A DNA stretch of 59,541 nt from Isotricha intestinalis (taxonomy: Eukaryota; Ciliophora; Litostomatea; Vestibuliferida; Isotrichidae). The translations under genes were made by a program, and so were the position numbers. The notes below the pieces were generated by a model. That model was not told the DNA's origin and ran no database searches. It was given only the letters and a program-made list of their open reading frames with translations. This document shows, piece after piece, positions 23,498 through 33,700 of the stretch. Numbering within the stretch: position 1 is the first letter of the stretch; the number at the start of each line of letters is the position of its first letter. The DNA lies in NCBI GenBank assembly GCA_023807065.1, contig JAJJLU010003530.1, forward strand, positions 1-59,541, in the 5' to 3' direction.

Positions 23498-24724
23498 TTA
23501 ATCATTGGATTCTTTGATTCTTTTTTCTAAATCATATATTTTCTTTTTTAATCTTTGAATAGGATTATTTAAAGTATTTAAAGATTGAGAAGAATGAATT
23601 TCATGTTTTATATTATTATTAATTGAAGAATTAAGATTAGAATTATTAAATAAATTTTCAACTGAACTTTTACTACTATTATTATTAGTAAAAAATTGAT
23701 AATTTAATATATTTCTTTGAAGATTATTTGAATTAATATTATTCATACTATAAACTGGATGAATAATATTTTCATCAAATTTTATAGAATTATTAATATT
23801 TTCTTTTTCAATATTTAAATTTTTAATATTTTCATAATATTTTTCCATATTAATTTCACTTTTATTTTTTTTAATTTCTTTATTACATTTATCTTCAAAT
23901 TCAATATTAATTTCATCTTGATTTTCATTTATAAAAGTAGATAATTGCTTTTTTAACATAATATTTTCTTGTTTAATATCTTCTAAAGAGTCTTGAGTAA
24001 CATTTTTAATGTTTGAATGTTGAATATCAATAATATCTTTATATTTCATTAATTCATTAAACATTTCTTGATTATCTTTCATTATTTTATTCACAAAAGA
24101 ATTTAATATTGAGATTATATATAATGAATTTTTTTCATTTTTTTCTTTATTTTCTTCATCAAATTTAATTATTGTTTCAGAATTTAATATTTGAGAATTT
24201 TTAAATAAATTTATATTCGAGTTAAAAAAATCAAAAAAATAATTTATTATTTTTCTTTCTATATCTTTTTCTTCTTTTATTTTTTTCTTTTTTGGAAAAG
24301 GAATTTTTAATGATTTATTATTTAATTCTTCATCAACTTTTTCATTTTCAATTAATTGATTTTTATATTCTAAAATTTGCTTTTCTAAATCATTATTTTT
24401 TTCAGATAATAGATTTAATAAATTTTCTTTTTCTTTTAAACTTTCTATTAATTGATTATATTTAAATTTCAAATTTGTGTTTTCTTTTTGTAATTTTAAA
24501 TTGTCGTTTTTAAGTTCAACATTAAAATTTTGAGTTGGAGAATAATTTTCATTTATTTTATAATCTTCTTCTAAATTACTTATATTTCTTTTTGAATAAT
24601 TTAATATTAAATTTGATTTATTTTTTAAAATTTCAAATTGATTTTTATAATCATTTATTATATTTTCAATTTCATTAGAAAACTCTTCACTGAAGTATTT
24701 ATTATTTTTCCTTTCTTCTGACAT
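23498..24724 (-). CDS. Coiled-coil protein
   Basis: 408 residues. Heptad-like coiled coil covers about 70-140 (leucine-rich with Lys/Glu, NLLNLLSEKNNDLEKQILEY) and further helical segments lie at about 225-310. A short final coil (IQRLKKKIYDLEKRIKES) ends the protein. No membrane helix or catalytic signature is seen. The architecture suits a cytoskeletal, centriolar or scaffold protein, but that rests only on coiled-coil content. It starts at an ATG preceded by an A-rich leader and ends in TAA. Confidence 0.6.
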   Translation of the reverse strand: MSEERKNNKYFSEEFSNEIENIINDYKNQFEILKNKSNLILNYSKRNISNLEEDYKINENYSPTQNFNVELKNDNLKLQKENTNLKFKYNQLIESLKEKENLLNLLSEKNNDLEKQILEYKNQLIENEKVDEELNNKSLKIPFPKKKKIKEEKDIERKIINYFFDFFNSNINLFKNSQILNSETIIKFDEENKEKNEKNSLYIISILNSFVNKIMKDNQEMFNELMKYKDIIDIQHSNIKNVTQDSLEDIKQENIMLKKQLSTFINENQDEINIEFEDKCNKEIKKNKSEINMEKYYENIKNLNIEKENINNSIKFDENIIHPVYSMNNINSNNLQRNILNYQFFTNNNSSKSSVENLFNNSNLNSSINNNIKHEIHSSQSLNTLNNPIQRLKKKIYDLEKRIKESND

Positions 24725-25138
24725 TTATTTAAAGAAAAAAAAGAAAATAATTTTAAATTTTAAATATAATAAAATACAAAAGAGAATTTAAATTAATTAA
24801 GAATTAAATATTTTTCTATTGAATTAAACAACATATTTTTTTTATTTTAAAAAAGTGAATCTAAGGTTTATTATGCTCTTATATACACAGTTAAATTAAT
24901 ATATTAAATTATATATTTTAAATAAATAAAGTAAAATATCATTTTTTAAACTTCAATATTTTATCAATCTAAATTACATTTATGATATTTTTCCAAATAA
25001 TTTAATTAATCTATGATAGATATATTAAACATACTTACTTACTTTGTTACAAATAAACAACAATTAAACACCGAAAGTTATTAACAAAAATAATATTTTG
25101 AAAAAATAACAGATAAAAGAAAGATAATTTATATGAAA
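24725..25138. other. Intergenic region
   Basis: About 414 nt between two minus-strand genes: upstream of the coiled-coil gene and downstream of the AP2 gene. It contains a mildly C-containing stretch near 25020-25080. I see no open frame, repeat or RNA fold I can support. Confidence 0.4.
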
Positions 25139-25854
25139 TTATCCCAAAAAATTTTTCATGATTTTAATTCTTTCTATTTGTTGAGGAGTATAATAAAAAT
25201 TTGTTTTAGCTTTATTACCATGATTTTGAATAGCTACAATATCATAAAAACTAGCAGCTTCTTCTTCATTTTTATAATTTCCAATATATCTTTTTTTCTT
25301 ATTTATCATTATTAAAACTTGCCATTGATTTCCATTTTTTGAAACTCCTCTATATTTACTTCCTCTTTGTCCTCTTTTTTTATTATTTTCATTTTCTTCT
25401 AAATTTATATTATTATTTATTTTATTGTCATTTATATTTTTTACTATTTTATTGTCTGATAAATTTCTATATATTATATTATTATTTATATTGTTTATAT
25501 TTCCAAGACAATATACTATTTTTTTATTTTTTATTGTTCTTATTATATTCTCTGAAGGTTGTTTATTATGAATTATTGATTGATAAATATTGGGGAAAAA
25601 GTAATTTTGGTTTTTTATCATTTTTATATTTCCTAAATAATAATTTATTGTTTGATTCTGTTCACTTAATAATCTTTTTTGATTTAAAAATATTATTTGA
25701 TTATTTAAATTTAATATATGATATGATATTTCAGATACAAATTTTTGACTTTGTTCGATGTAATTTTGAAAATTAAAATAATTATTTATTCTTAAATTTC
25801 TAAAGTTATTATTTATTTTATTTACTCTAATTTAATTATAGAATCTTCAGACAT
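25139..25854 (-). CDS. AP2-domain DNA-binding protein (two exons)
   Basis: The gene starts at the ATG at 25854, not at the in-frame Met at 25621. A first exon of 29 nt (MSEDSIIKL plus part of a Glu codon) ends at 25826. A 26-nt intron is then removed, and reading continues in frame to TAA at 25139, giving about 229 residues. The C-terminal AP2/ERF-type domain (about 155-215) begins SKYRGVSKNGNQWQV and continues with RYIGNYKNEEEAASFYDIVA, showing the conserved YRGV, the WQV strand, the IG.Y turn and the AA..YD helix. AP2 domains bind DNA and are found in plants, apicomplexans and ciliates. The exon 2 N-terminal part is a probable helix/coiled coil (around 40-70) that may mediate dimerisation. 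It is probably a transcription regulator; the target is unknown. Confidence 0.85.
25800..25825 (-). other. 26-nt spliceosomal intron in the AP2 gene
   Basis: On the minus strand the segment begins GTAAAT and ends CTTTAG. Without splicing the frame meets TAA within the intron; removing exactly 26 nt joins GA to A as a Glu codon and restores a continuous frame into the AP2 domain. Introns of this size are typical of several ciliates. It is the only intron in the window that I can place with confidence. Confidence 0.85.
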
Positions 25855-25951
25855 TTTTTTTATTTAATTAAATAAATTAGTTTAATAATTATCATATAAT
25901 TTATTGTATTACTAATTTTTTATATTATTGAATTATTATAATAAACTAACA
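25855..25951. promoter_or_regulatory. Short divergent promoter
   Basis: 97 nt separate the AP2 gene (-, ATG at 25854) from the next gene (+, ATG at 25952), so both promoters must lie in or overlap this interval. It is almost pure A+T. Confidence 0.4.
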
Positions 25952-26656
25952 ATGAAAGAAAAATTTGATTCTGACAATGATAAAGAGAATAATAGTAATG
26001 TAAATAATTCTATGGAAAAAAATATTATAAGTAATAAAAGAATTAAAACTTTAAAAGATTATAACACAATAAGGAAAATTAATTTATCATTTTTAGGACA
26101 ATTAAAAGGAAAAAACAATATTAAAAGATTTAATGAAAATATTGAAAATAAAATAGCTTCAAGGAATTTAGAAAAAATAGATTCAATTAAAACTAATCAA
26201 CAAATTACATTATCTAATGTTCATAGAGATAATAATATTGATTATCAAAAAAATTCAAACAATAATTCAGATAATATAAATATAACTTATAATATTACTA
26301 CTAATAATTATTGTAATTGTAATTGTGGCAATTATAATTCATTAATTAATAATATAAAATCCTATATTTGGAAATATACTTTATTAGGAGTTTTTGTGTT
26401 TTTTATTATTTTTGGAATTGTTGTTTTAAAATTTATGAAATTAGATAATTTACCTTTAAAAAGTCTTAGTTATAATTCAGAAATGAAAATGATGATTCCT
26501 TATATATCTTTTAAAAATGTTTTAGTAAAGTATTTTTTTAAATTTGTTTCTATTCAAATAATTTATCTTTTTTTTTCAATTCCAAGTTTTTTATTTACTA
26601 ATTTTTGCAGATTAAGGAAATTAATTAATTATATATTATCTATACCGTTTTTTTAA
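25952..26656 (+). CDS. Small membrane protein with CNCNCG motif
   Basis: 234 residues from the first ATG at 25952 (a TTG at 25928 is also in frame but is not a likely eukaryotic start). The N-terminal 130 residues are Asn/Lys-rich and probably cytosolic. A Cys cluster (YCNCNCGNY, about 129-137) precedes a clear membrane helix (LLGVFVFFIIFGIVVLKF, about 154-171). A second hydrophobic stretch lies near the C-terminus (KFVSIQIIYLFFSIPSFLF). The Cys cluster next to the membrane could be acylated. No family recognised. It converges with the PUF gene. Codon use matches the neighbours. Confidence 0.6.
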   Translation: MKEKFDSDNDKENNSNVNNSMEKNIISNKRIKTLKDYNTIRKINLSFLGQLKGKNNIKRFNENIENKIASRNLEKIDSIKTNQQITLSNVHRDNNIDYQKNSNNNSDNINITYNITTNNYCNCNCGNYNSLINNIKSYIWKYTLLGVFVFFIIFGIVVLKFMKLDNLPLKSLSYNSEMKMMIPYISFKNVLVKYFFKFVSIQIIYLFFSIPSFLFTNFCRLRKLINYILSIPFF

Positions 26657-26916
26657 ATATAAAATTTGAGTGTTAAAAGAAAAACAAAAATAATATTATT
26701 ATAATATCTTTTCTATTTAATAATATTAAAATCGATTTTTTTAATTAATTTATTTTTATAAAAATTTTATATTATTGTTTATATTAATTAATAATATATT
26801 ATAAAATTATATCTACAAATTAAATTTATTTTCAAATAAGAATTATGTAATATAAATAATTCATAGATAAAATAATATATTTAATATTAAAGTTGACAAA
26901 TATAAATAATACAAGT

Positions 26917-29253
26917 TTAATTTTTATTTGAATAAAAATGATTGTTTACATTATTCATATAATTCATCATCATCATCTGATATTGCATTTGTTGAAATTG
27001 ATTAAAATTTAAAGGAGAATTATTTTCTCCATAATTTCCTATATTATTTAACCCGTAATTATACCTATTTAAATTATTATTATTAAAAAATTGATTTTGA
27101 CAATTATTGTTAATTCCAATATAATTTTTATTATTATTATTAGAAATCAAAAAATTATTCATTTGAATAATATTGACATTTCCAATATTATTATTATTTT
27201 TAAATTTATTACAATTATTGTTATGATTTGAACTATAATTTTGTCCATAAATATTATTTATCATTGAATTAAATTCAGGATATCTTTCATTTAATTTAGT
27301 AATTAATCTATTTCCAAAACTTAAATTTTTAATTTCTTCATACCAAGAAACAATTAATCTAAGTAAATCCAATCTAACATTAGGAGTTACGATACTTAAA
27401 ATTCTTTGAACAATATAATTTCCATATTGGTCAATAATTAACTGATGTAAATTATTTTCATGGTTAATAATACTTTGAATAACTTCTTTACTTTCTGAAC
27501 TTTTAATAAAAATAAATTTTTCAATAACATTAGAAGCATATTTTTCTTTACATAAATGAATTAAATCTTCCATAATAACAATGACAATATTTTTATTAAT
27601 AATATTATTATTTAAGCCAACAACATATTGAATAACATAATTACCGAATTGATCACTAATTAATTGTCTACAATATTGATTAGATAAATTAAATAATTTT
27701 TCTTTTTGTTCTTTAATTCCAGCTTCAATGCATTTTTGAATAACACAACAACCATGTTTATCTTTACATAAAGGAATAAAATTATTATAAACACTTTCAA
27801 ACATTTCTACATTTTTTGGATGTTTTATAACATTTACATATTTAATTATTATATGACTACTGTTACTATCACTTGATAATGATACTATATTTGATATAAT
27901 TAATTTATTTAATATATTAAATAAATTATTATATTTACTTTTATCTTCTTTTATATACGTATTTTCTTTTGATAATATTTCTAATAATTTTTGAATTACT
28001 CTTGTTCCATATGTTGATGTTGCTATATAATTAAATTTTATTGAAATTAAATTTATGAATTTTTCTAATTTTTCAATATTTATATTATCTAATAATTTCT
28101 GAACTACATAATTTCCAAATAAATCTGTACTTATTGTCATTAATTCATAATATAATGATTCAAAAATTTCATTTGAAATTTCAGGGTTTTCATCTATTTT
28201 TTTTTGAATTAATCTACATCCTGTTTGGTCTCTTATAAATGATGGTGCATGAGAAATTATTTCTAAATTTATTTTTTCATCTTCTATATTAATATTATGG
28301 TTGTTATTGTTTATTATTTTTATATTATTATTTGTTTGATTATTATTTATATTATTGTTAATTAAAATATTTTGTTGGTTTTCATTTATATTTGTTATTA
28401 AAGTATTTTGTTGAAATAAATAATTATTATTATTTAAATTATTATTATTAAAATTATCATTAGCATTTTTATTTACCAAATTAAAATTATTATTAATATA
28501 ATTTAAAGTAAAATTATTATTTTTATCTTTAGGAGAAAAATATATATTATTATCTTCATCTTCTTCTTCATTATAATTATCATTAATTTTAATAAAATTA
28601 TTATTTTCACAATTAAAATTTTGATCATCTTCTTCATTATTAGAATTATCTTTATCTAAAATAAGACTTACATCTTTTTCATCATCAATTATATCTAATA
28701 TATATTTTTCACTTTGATTATCAATATTTCTATTTCTTAAAGTAAAATTATTATTATCACTATAATAATTAAACAACATATTATTTTTAAAATTATTTTT
28801 TTCTTTACAATCTTTTTCATTATTCATCATATTTAATTCACTTTTTAATATATAATTACTTTTTGTTTGAGGAATTTTAGCTGAATTTGCTTTATTGTTC
28901 ATTTTTAAATAAGAAGAAGGATCATTCAATTCATTTTTTTCTTCTTTGACTGTTAAACGTTTTTTTTTTGTTTTAAAATCAAAAGATTTATTTAAATTAA
29001 TTTGTAATTTTTCAGTTTTAGATTCTTTTAAATTACTTTGAAAATGAAAAAAATCATAATTTATATCATAATCCTTTTTAAATTTTTCAAAATCGTCTGA
29101 TTTTGATGATAAATGATGATTATTGAAAAAAACACTACTTTGAATGTTAAACTCATTTAAAAATAAATCATCATCAGTTTCTTTATTAGAAATATTATTT
29201 TCCTCTTTGAGATTTAAATTTGATACATTAAAAGTATTTGATTTAAGTATCAT
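26917..29253 (-). CDS. Pumilio-family (PUF) RNA-binding protein
   Basis: 778 residues. The N-terminal 330 residues are Asn-rich and disordered, typical of Pumilio proteins. The PUF domain (about 330-670) shows eight repeats. Base-reading residues, in order: repeat 1 C-R..Q (DQTGCRLIQ), repeat 2 N-Y..Q (FGNYVVQ), repeat 3 T-R..Q (YGTRVIQ), repeat 4 S-H..I (NSSHIII), repeat 5 C-C..Q (HGCCVIQ), repeat 6 N-Y..Q (FGNYVIQ), repeat 7 S-N..E (YASNVIE), repeat 8 N-Y..Q (YGNYIVQ). By the established PUF code this predicts a target close to 5'-UGUANAUA. The last 110 residues are Asn/Gln-rich. PUF proteins bind 3' UTRs and repress or stabilise mRNAs in the cytoplasm. Confidence 0.95.
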   Translation of the reverse strand: MILKSNTFNVSNLNLKEENNISNKETDDDLFLNEFNIQSSVFFNNHHLSSKSDDFEKFKKDYDINYDFFHFQSNLKESKTEKLQINLNKSFDFKTKKKRLTVKEEKNELNDPSSYLKMNNKANSAKIPQTKSNYILKSELNMMNNEKDCKEKNNFKNNMLFNYYSDNNNFTLRNRNIDNQSEKYILDIIDDEKDVSLILDKDNSNNEEDDQNFNCENNNFIKINDNYNEEEDEDNNIYFSPKDKNNNFTLNYINNNFNLVNKNANDNFNNNNLNNNNYLFQQNTLITNINENQQNILINNNINNNQTNNNIKIINNNNHNINIEDEKINLEIISHAPSFIRDQTGCRLIQKKIDENPEISNEIFESLYYELMTISTDLFGNYVVQKLLDNINIEKLEKFINLISIKFNYIATSTYGTRVIQKLLEILSKENTYIKEDKSKYNNLFNILNKLIISNIVSLSSDSNSSHIIIKYVNVIKHPKNVEMFESVYNNFIPLCKDKHGCCVIQKCIEAGIKEQKEKLFNLSNQYCRQLISDQFGNYVIQYVVGLNNNIINKNIVIVIMEDLIHLCKEKYASNVIEKFIFIKSSESKEVIQSIINHENNLHQLIIDQYGNYIVQRILSIVTPNVRLDLLRLIVSWYEEIKNLSFGNRLITKLNERYPEFNSMINNIYGQNYSSNHNNNCNKFKNNNNIGNVNIIQMNNFLISNNNNKNYIGINNNCQNQFFNNNNLNRYNYGLNNIGNYGENNSPLNFNQFQQMQYQMMMMNYMNNVNNHFYSNKN

Positions 29254-29807
29254 TTTTTTAGATATTGAGTTAAAATAAATTATAAAATAAATTAAAAATG
29301 AAACTTATTTTAATCTCAAAAATATGTTTGTAAAAAGAATATTTATAATATTAATTGTAATTTAAAAGCGCATTTAAGTTATTTATTAAAATAATTAAAT
29401 ACAATAATCAATAAAAGTTATGCAAAGAAATTAATAAATTAATAATTTAAATATTTATACATAAATTATAATATATATTTTTATCATAATTTGAAATAAA
29501 AATTTTGATAATTTCATATTATTGTTAAGAATTAATTAATTTTTGATAAATTTTATTGATTTAAATGATAATATTAAAATTAAAGTATATTAAAGATGTT
29601 ATCTAAAGAAAAATAAGGTTAAGATATACTTAACTTTCATTTTTTAAATAGAAATATATTTTACTTAAAAAATAAGATTATTGTCATTTAATTTGAAAAA
29701 CACATTGTTATAATAAAAAAGAATAAATAATATATAATTTATTAGTTAAGAAAATAAATGATTGTAAAATAATAAAAATCTCAATTGAAATACCATAAGA
29801 CTATGAG

Positions 29808-29855
29808 GATTTTGTTTTAAAAAATAAATTATCAAAAGATTTTAATGAAATTCAA
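29808..29855 (+). repeat. Interspersed repeat module A, copy 1
   Basis: 48 nt matching 59432-59479 on the same strand at 43 of 48 positions without gaps; the shared core is AAATAAATTATCAAAAGATT. Although A+T-rich, the long exact core and its position next to the other shared modules argue for common origin rather than composition. Confidence 0.65.
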
Positions 29856-29888
29856 TTTAATTAATAATGATATTAACAAATTTATAAT

Positions 29889-29972
29889 AAAATACTGTAT
29901 TTGATGTTGTCTTGCTCCATCCCATTTTTTTCATTGATGAGAGGGACAAGACCACATCAAATACAGTATTTT
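29889..29972. repeat. 84-nt hairpin (inverted repeat)
   Basis: Left arm 29889-29914 and right arm 29947-29972 are reverse complements over 26 positions with one mismatch (19 exact, one mismatch, then 6 exact: GTCTTG against CAAGAC). The loop is 32 nt and can pair further. The arms include ACTGTATTTGATGT, which is not simple sequence. It could be a structured RNA, a small-RNA precursor, or the folded core of a miniature transposable element. Confidence 0.75.
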
Positions 29973-30002
29973 TATGATTTTGTTTTATATTTTATAGGAG
30001 AG

Positions 30003-30252
30003 CCTGGTTACCTGGAAAAAGCATTTTTATTTTTTTTGAAATTTCTGACTAAATCCTGATAGCAGGAACCAAAAAATAAAATTTTTTTAAAAAAAGCTTT
30101 TTTTTTTTTTTTTTTATTAAAATCTTTTTTGATTTTTATTTTTATAACCAAATCAGGACAGCAGAGAACCCAAAAAATGAAAAAAATTTTGAAAAATAAA
30201 AAAATCCAGAAAACTATAGAGGGTCCGGATAGAGTGGAGGATTACAGTAATT
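30003..30252. repeat. Foldback repeat region with module B and diverged tandem units
   Basis: CCTGGTTACCTGGA at 30003-30016 matches CCTGGTTATCCGGA at 59361-59374. 30214-30252, containing GGGTCCGGATA, matches the minus strand of 59344-59389 over about 40 nt with small gaps, and is itself partly complementary to 30003-30016. Two diverged tandem units start at 30049 (AAATCCTGATAGCAGGAACC) and 30148 (AAATCAGGACAGCAG), about 100 nt apart. The G and C clusters stand out against the surrounding A+T. Confidence 0.65.
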
Positions 30253-30731
30253 AAAAAAAAATACCAAAAAGAAAGAAAAAATAACCACATTAAAAAAGTA
30301 ACAGAAAGATATAATTCAAAAGTATATAATGCATTTTTATAATCTATTTTCATTTAAGACTAATTAATAAACATTTAAAGAAATCAAATATCTAAAAGTA
30401 AAAATGTGTTTATAATTAATGATGATAGAAATATGCAAACTGTAATTATAATCAATGAAAAATAAATATTTTTTATTTATTCGATTTCAATTAAGTTATA
30501 TAAATAGCATTTTTAAATATGTAATAGAAAATTTACTAAATTATTTAAAAATTTAATAATTCAAATAAATAAAAAAGACAAAAAAGAAAATAATAAATTC
30601 CTAAATGAAACAAACTAATGTAATAGTAAAAGACATAAATCAAACAGATGAAATTATTAACAATTATTAATTGTATATTTTATATTTAAAAAAATATATT
30701 TTCTTTTTTATATATATAAAAAAATAATGTT

Positions 30732-33700
30732 TTATTCTTCAATATTTAATTCTTTTAAAATAAATTCTTGAAAATTTTGAATTTTAATTCCTTGATTTTT
30801 AGCTTTATCAAATAAATCACTAATAGAAACATTATCTTGAATTTGATTAGAATATTTAAATTTAATTCCTAATCCAACACTTAAAAAATATTTTTTTAAT
30901 TCATCATCATTTAAATTATCTAAATCGTCAAAATTAAAATTATCATAATCAAAATCACTAATTTGTCCAGTAAAAGTAGTTAAACCATCAATACTTTCAT
31001 TTTTACTATTAATATCACTTAAAATGTCACTTAATTGTTCGTTTTTTATAATATTAGGTTTTTTTAAAGTATTTTCTAATAATTTAGCTTCTCTTTTCCA
31101 TTGTTTTAATTCATCTTTTGCTTTTATTGTTTTATCTTCTATTGAACTTAATTGTTCTTTCATAAATTTTATGTGTTCATCATCTTCTTCTATTTTATTA
31201 TTATATATTTCTATTGAATCTATTGAATCTTTTGATGTTTCATTTTTATCTTTCATTATTTTTTCCATGTCTTTTAATTTCATATATACTAATTGAGATA
31301 TTCTTTGACAAAATAATAAAAAGTAAAATTTATAATTTTGAGTAAAATTATTTGAATTTATGTCATTTTTTATCATTTTATTTATTTCTGTAATTGAATT
31401 ATCTAATTCTTCTATTGAATTATTGTTTATTAATATTTGATATATTATTTTTAATAAATTATTATAGAAACCAATTAAATTTTTATCATTTTTATTTTCA
31501 ATTTCTTCTTTTTTACTTTTTAATGATTCATGTAATTTAAATATTCTTGCATTATAATCTTCATCATAAGAATTATCTTTAAAATAATCTAATTCAATAA
31601 TACAATTTTGACTATGTAAATCCATATCTTCAAATTTAATACATTCATAACAATTAATACATAAAACATCTAAAAAAGAAGGATCTAATGGAATTATAGA
31701 ATCATTAATTTCATATTTCATTATTGCTATATTATCCAGAGATGTTATTATATTTTTTTGATATTTACTTTGAATATTAATATCATTATTATCATTTTCT
31801 TCTTTATTTAATATATTAAATTTTTGACTTGTTACTTTATTTGGTAATATATTTGCTTTTAATTTTATTTCTTGATTATCATCATTTGATATTTGTAAAT
31901 CTTGTATATTTATTGTTCCATATATTGTATTTGTATCTTCATTAGTCATTTTTAAATTTTCTAATTTATTTAATCTATTTATTTCTGAATTATATGATAA
32001 ATCTGTTATTTCATTTGATATTATATTTATAAATTTTGCCTTTCCATTTATACTTCCTTGAGATTCTTGTTTTTTTATTACTAAATTTTTAATTTTTGAC
32101 TTTTTATTATATTCAATATTATTAATTTCATGATTTATACTTAAATTAATATATTCTTTATTTTTATTTCCTAGAATATTATTATCCTGATGTGAAATTT
32201 CATATATTTTTATTTTTGGATTTGAATTTAATTTTATATAAAATGGTTTTTCAATTGTTAAATTTTCACTTTTATATTTTTTTAAACCTTTGTTTCCAAT
32301 ATAGTTTATTTCTTTATTTTCATTATCAATAATATAATTTGCAGTAGTTTTTTCATAAGTTTTATCAATATCAATTGATATTTCATTTTGTATTTCATTT
32401 AATTTTTTTATTGGAGAATAATTTATTTCAACATTACTTTCACATTTTCTAAACTGTAATTTTGGATTTTGAGTTTTTAAAATATAAATTGAAGTAAATT
32501 TTTCTTTTAACAAATTTTCATTAATATATTTATTTACTTTTGGTAATTGTTGATAAAACAAATTATCAGAATTAATTTGCATATTTGTATTTAAATCAGT
32601 AAATTTATTTGTTTTACTTTTTTTAGAAATATAATTATTTTCAAAATGATTAGTTTCAAAAATAATATTTTTTGGTTTACCAATATAACAAATGTTATTT
32701 TGAATATTATTATCTAAAACATTAACAATTTTATTAGTTAAATTATATTTTTTTAACTTATCATTTTGATAATTAAAACTTTGATTTTCTTTAGTTAAAG
32801 TTTTATTAAATTCTTCTTTGATGTTTTTCAATTGATTTTTATAAGGATTTTCAGGTAAATAAGAACTATTTCTAATTTTATCATCATTTAAATTAATATT
32901 ATTTATTATATTTTGAATAGATTCTAAATCTTTAATATTTGTAATACCAAAATCTTTTAAATATTCTTCATTTTCATTAAAAAATTCTTCATTAGTTTGT
33001 CCTTCTTCTTTTTCATTTTTAATAAATTCAGATATTTTTTTCATTTTTAATTTCCAATTTTCTCTATTTTTTGCATAAATTGAATTTCTTTCATTGTATT
33101 TATCCCTTTCATCTTTTAAACTTTTTATTCTTTCTTCATTTAATTTTAATATATCTTTTACAGTTTGTCTTGGTTCTTTATTTATATTGTTTGATATATC
33201 TATTATATTATTTTGTGAATTTTTATTGTTTATTTTATTATCATTTAAATTTTTATTTTTATTATTTTGGTTTTGGTTTTTCTTTTCATTTTCATTTAAA
33301 TTTTTAATATATTGTAACATTGATTGTTTACTTATTGAAGTTCTTTCTTGGTTTTTTTCATTGTTTGTATTTAAATTTGAATTATTCTTCTTTTTTGATG
33401 ATGAAAAATATAAATTTAAATTATCATTTTTATTTTCATTATTATTATTTTTATTTCCTAATTTTTCTTTATCTTCATCTTCAGAACTTAAAGTTAAATC
33501 ACCTAAAGAATCATCTTTATCTTTTTCTTTTTTATTATAATTATTATTTTTTTCTTTTTCATTTTTAGTTTTTTCTTCTTTAATATCTGATAATGTATTT
33601 TTATACATATTTCTTAAAAATAATTTACTTACTCTTCCTCCTTCCATATTTTTATTAATATCATTTTCCTTTTTTTCTTCTTTCATTTCTTCATTTTCTT

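Larger units (their letters stand above)
29254..30731. other. Long gene-free interval holding a repeat island
   Basis: About 1.5 kb without a credible gene. 29254-29800 and 30257-30731 are plain A+T-rich sequence in which I see nothing. 29808-30256 holds the repeat modules and hairpin listed separately; its G and C clusters are unlike anything else in the window except the right edge. Confidence 0.6.

Noticed and set aside
25020..25110. Possible tRNA or other RNA gene in a slightly C-richer intergenic patch
   Set aside because: No cloverleaf, no GGTTCGA-type B box and no complementary acceptor arms. I found no tRNA or rRNA anywhere in the window.
25133..25776. Hydrophobic open frames on the + strand opposite the AP2 gene
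   Set aside because: They are complements of Asn/Lys-rich coding sequence, which yields Phe/Leu/Tyr-rich artefacts; the AP2 frame has a recognised domain.
29935..30045. TGATGA followed by CTGA, resembling C and D boxes of a snoRNA
   Set aside because: The terminal stem and C'/D' boxes are missing, and the TGATGA lies inside the hairpin loop; short motifs like these occur by chance.
30153..30353. 66-residue minus-strand open frame in the repeat island
   Set aside because: It overlaps the repeat modules, is hydrophobic low complexity and shows no protein-like pattern.
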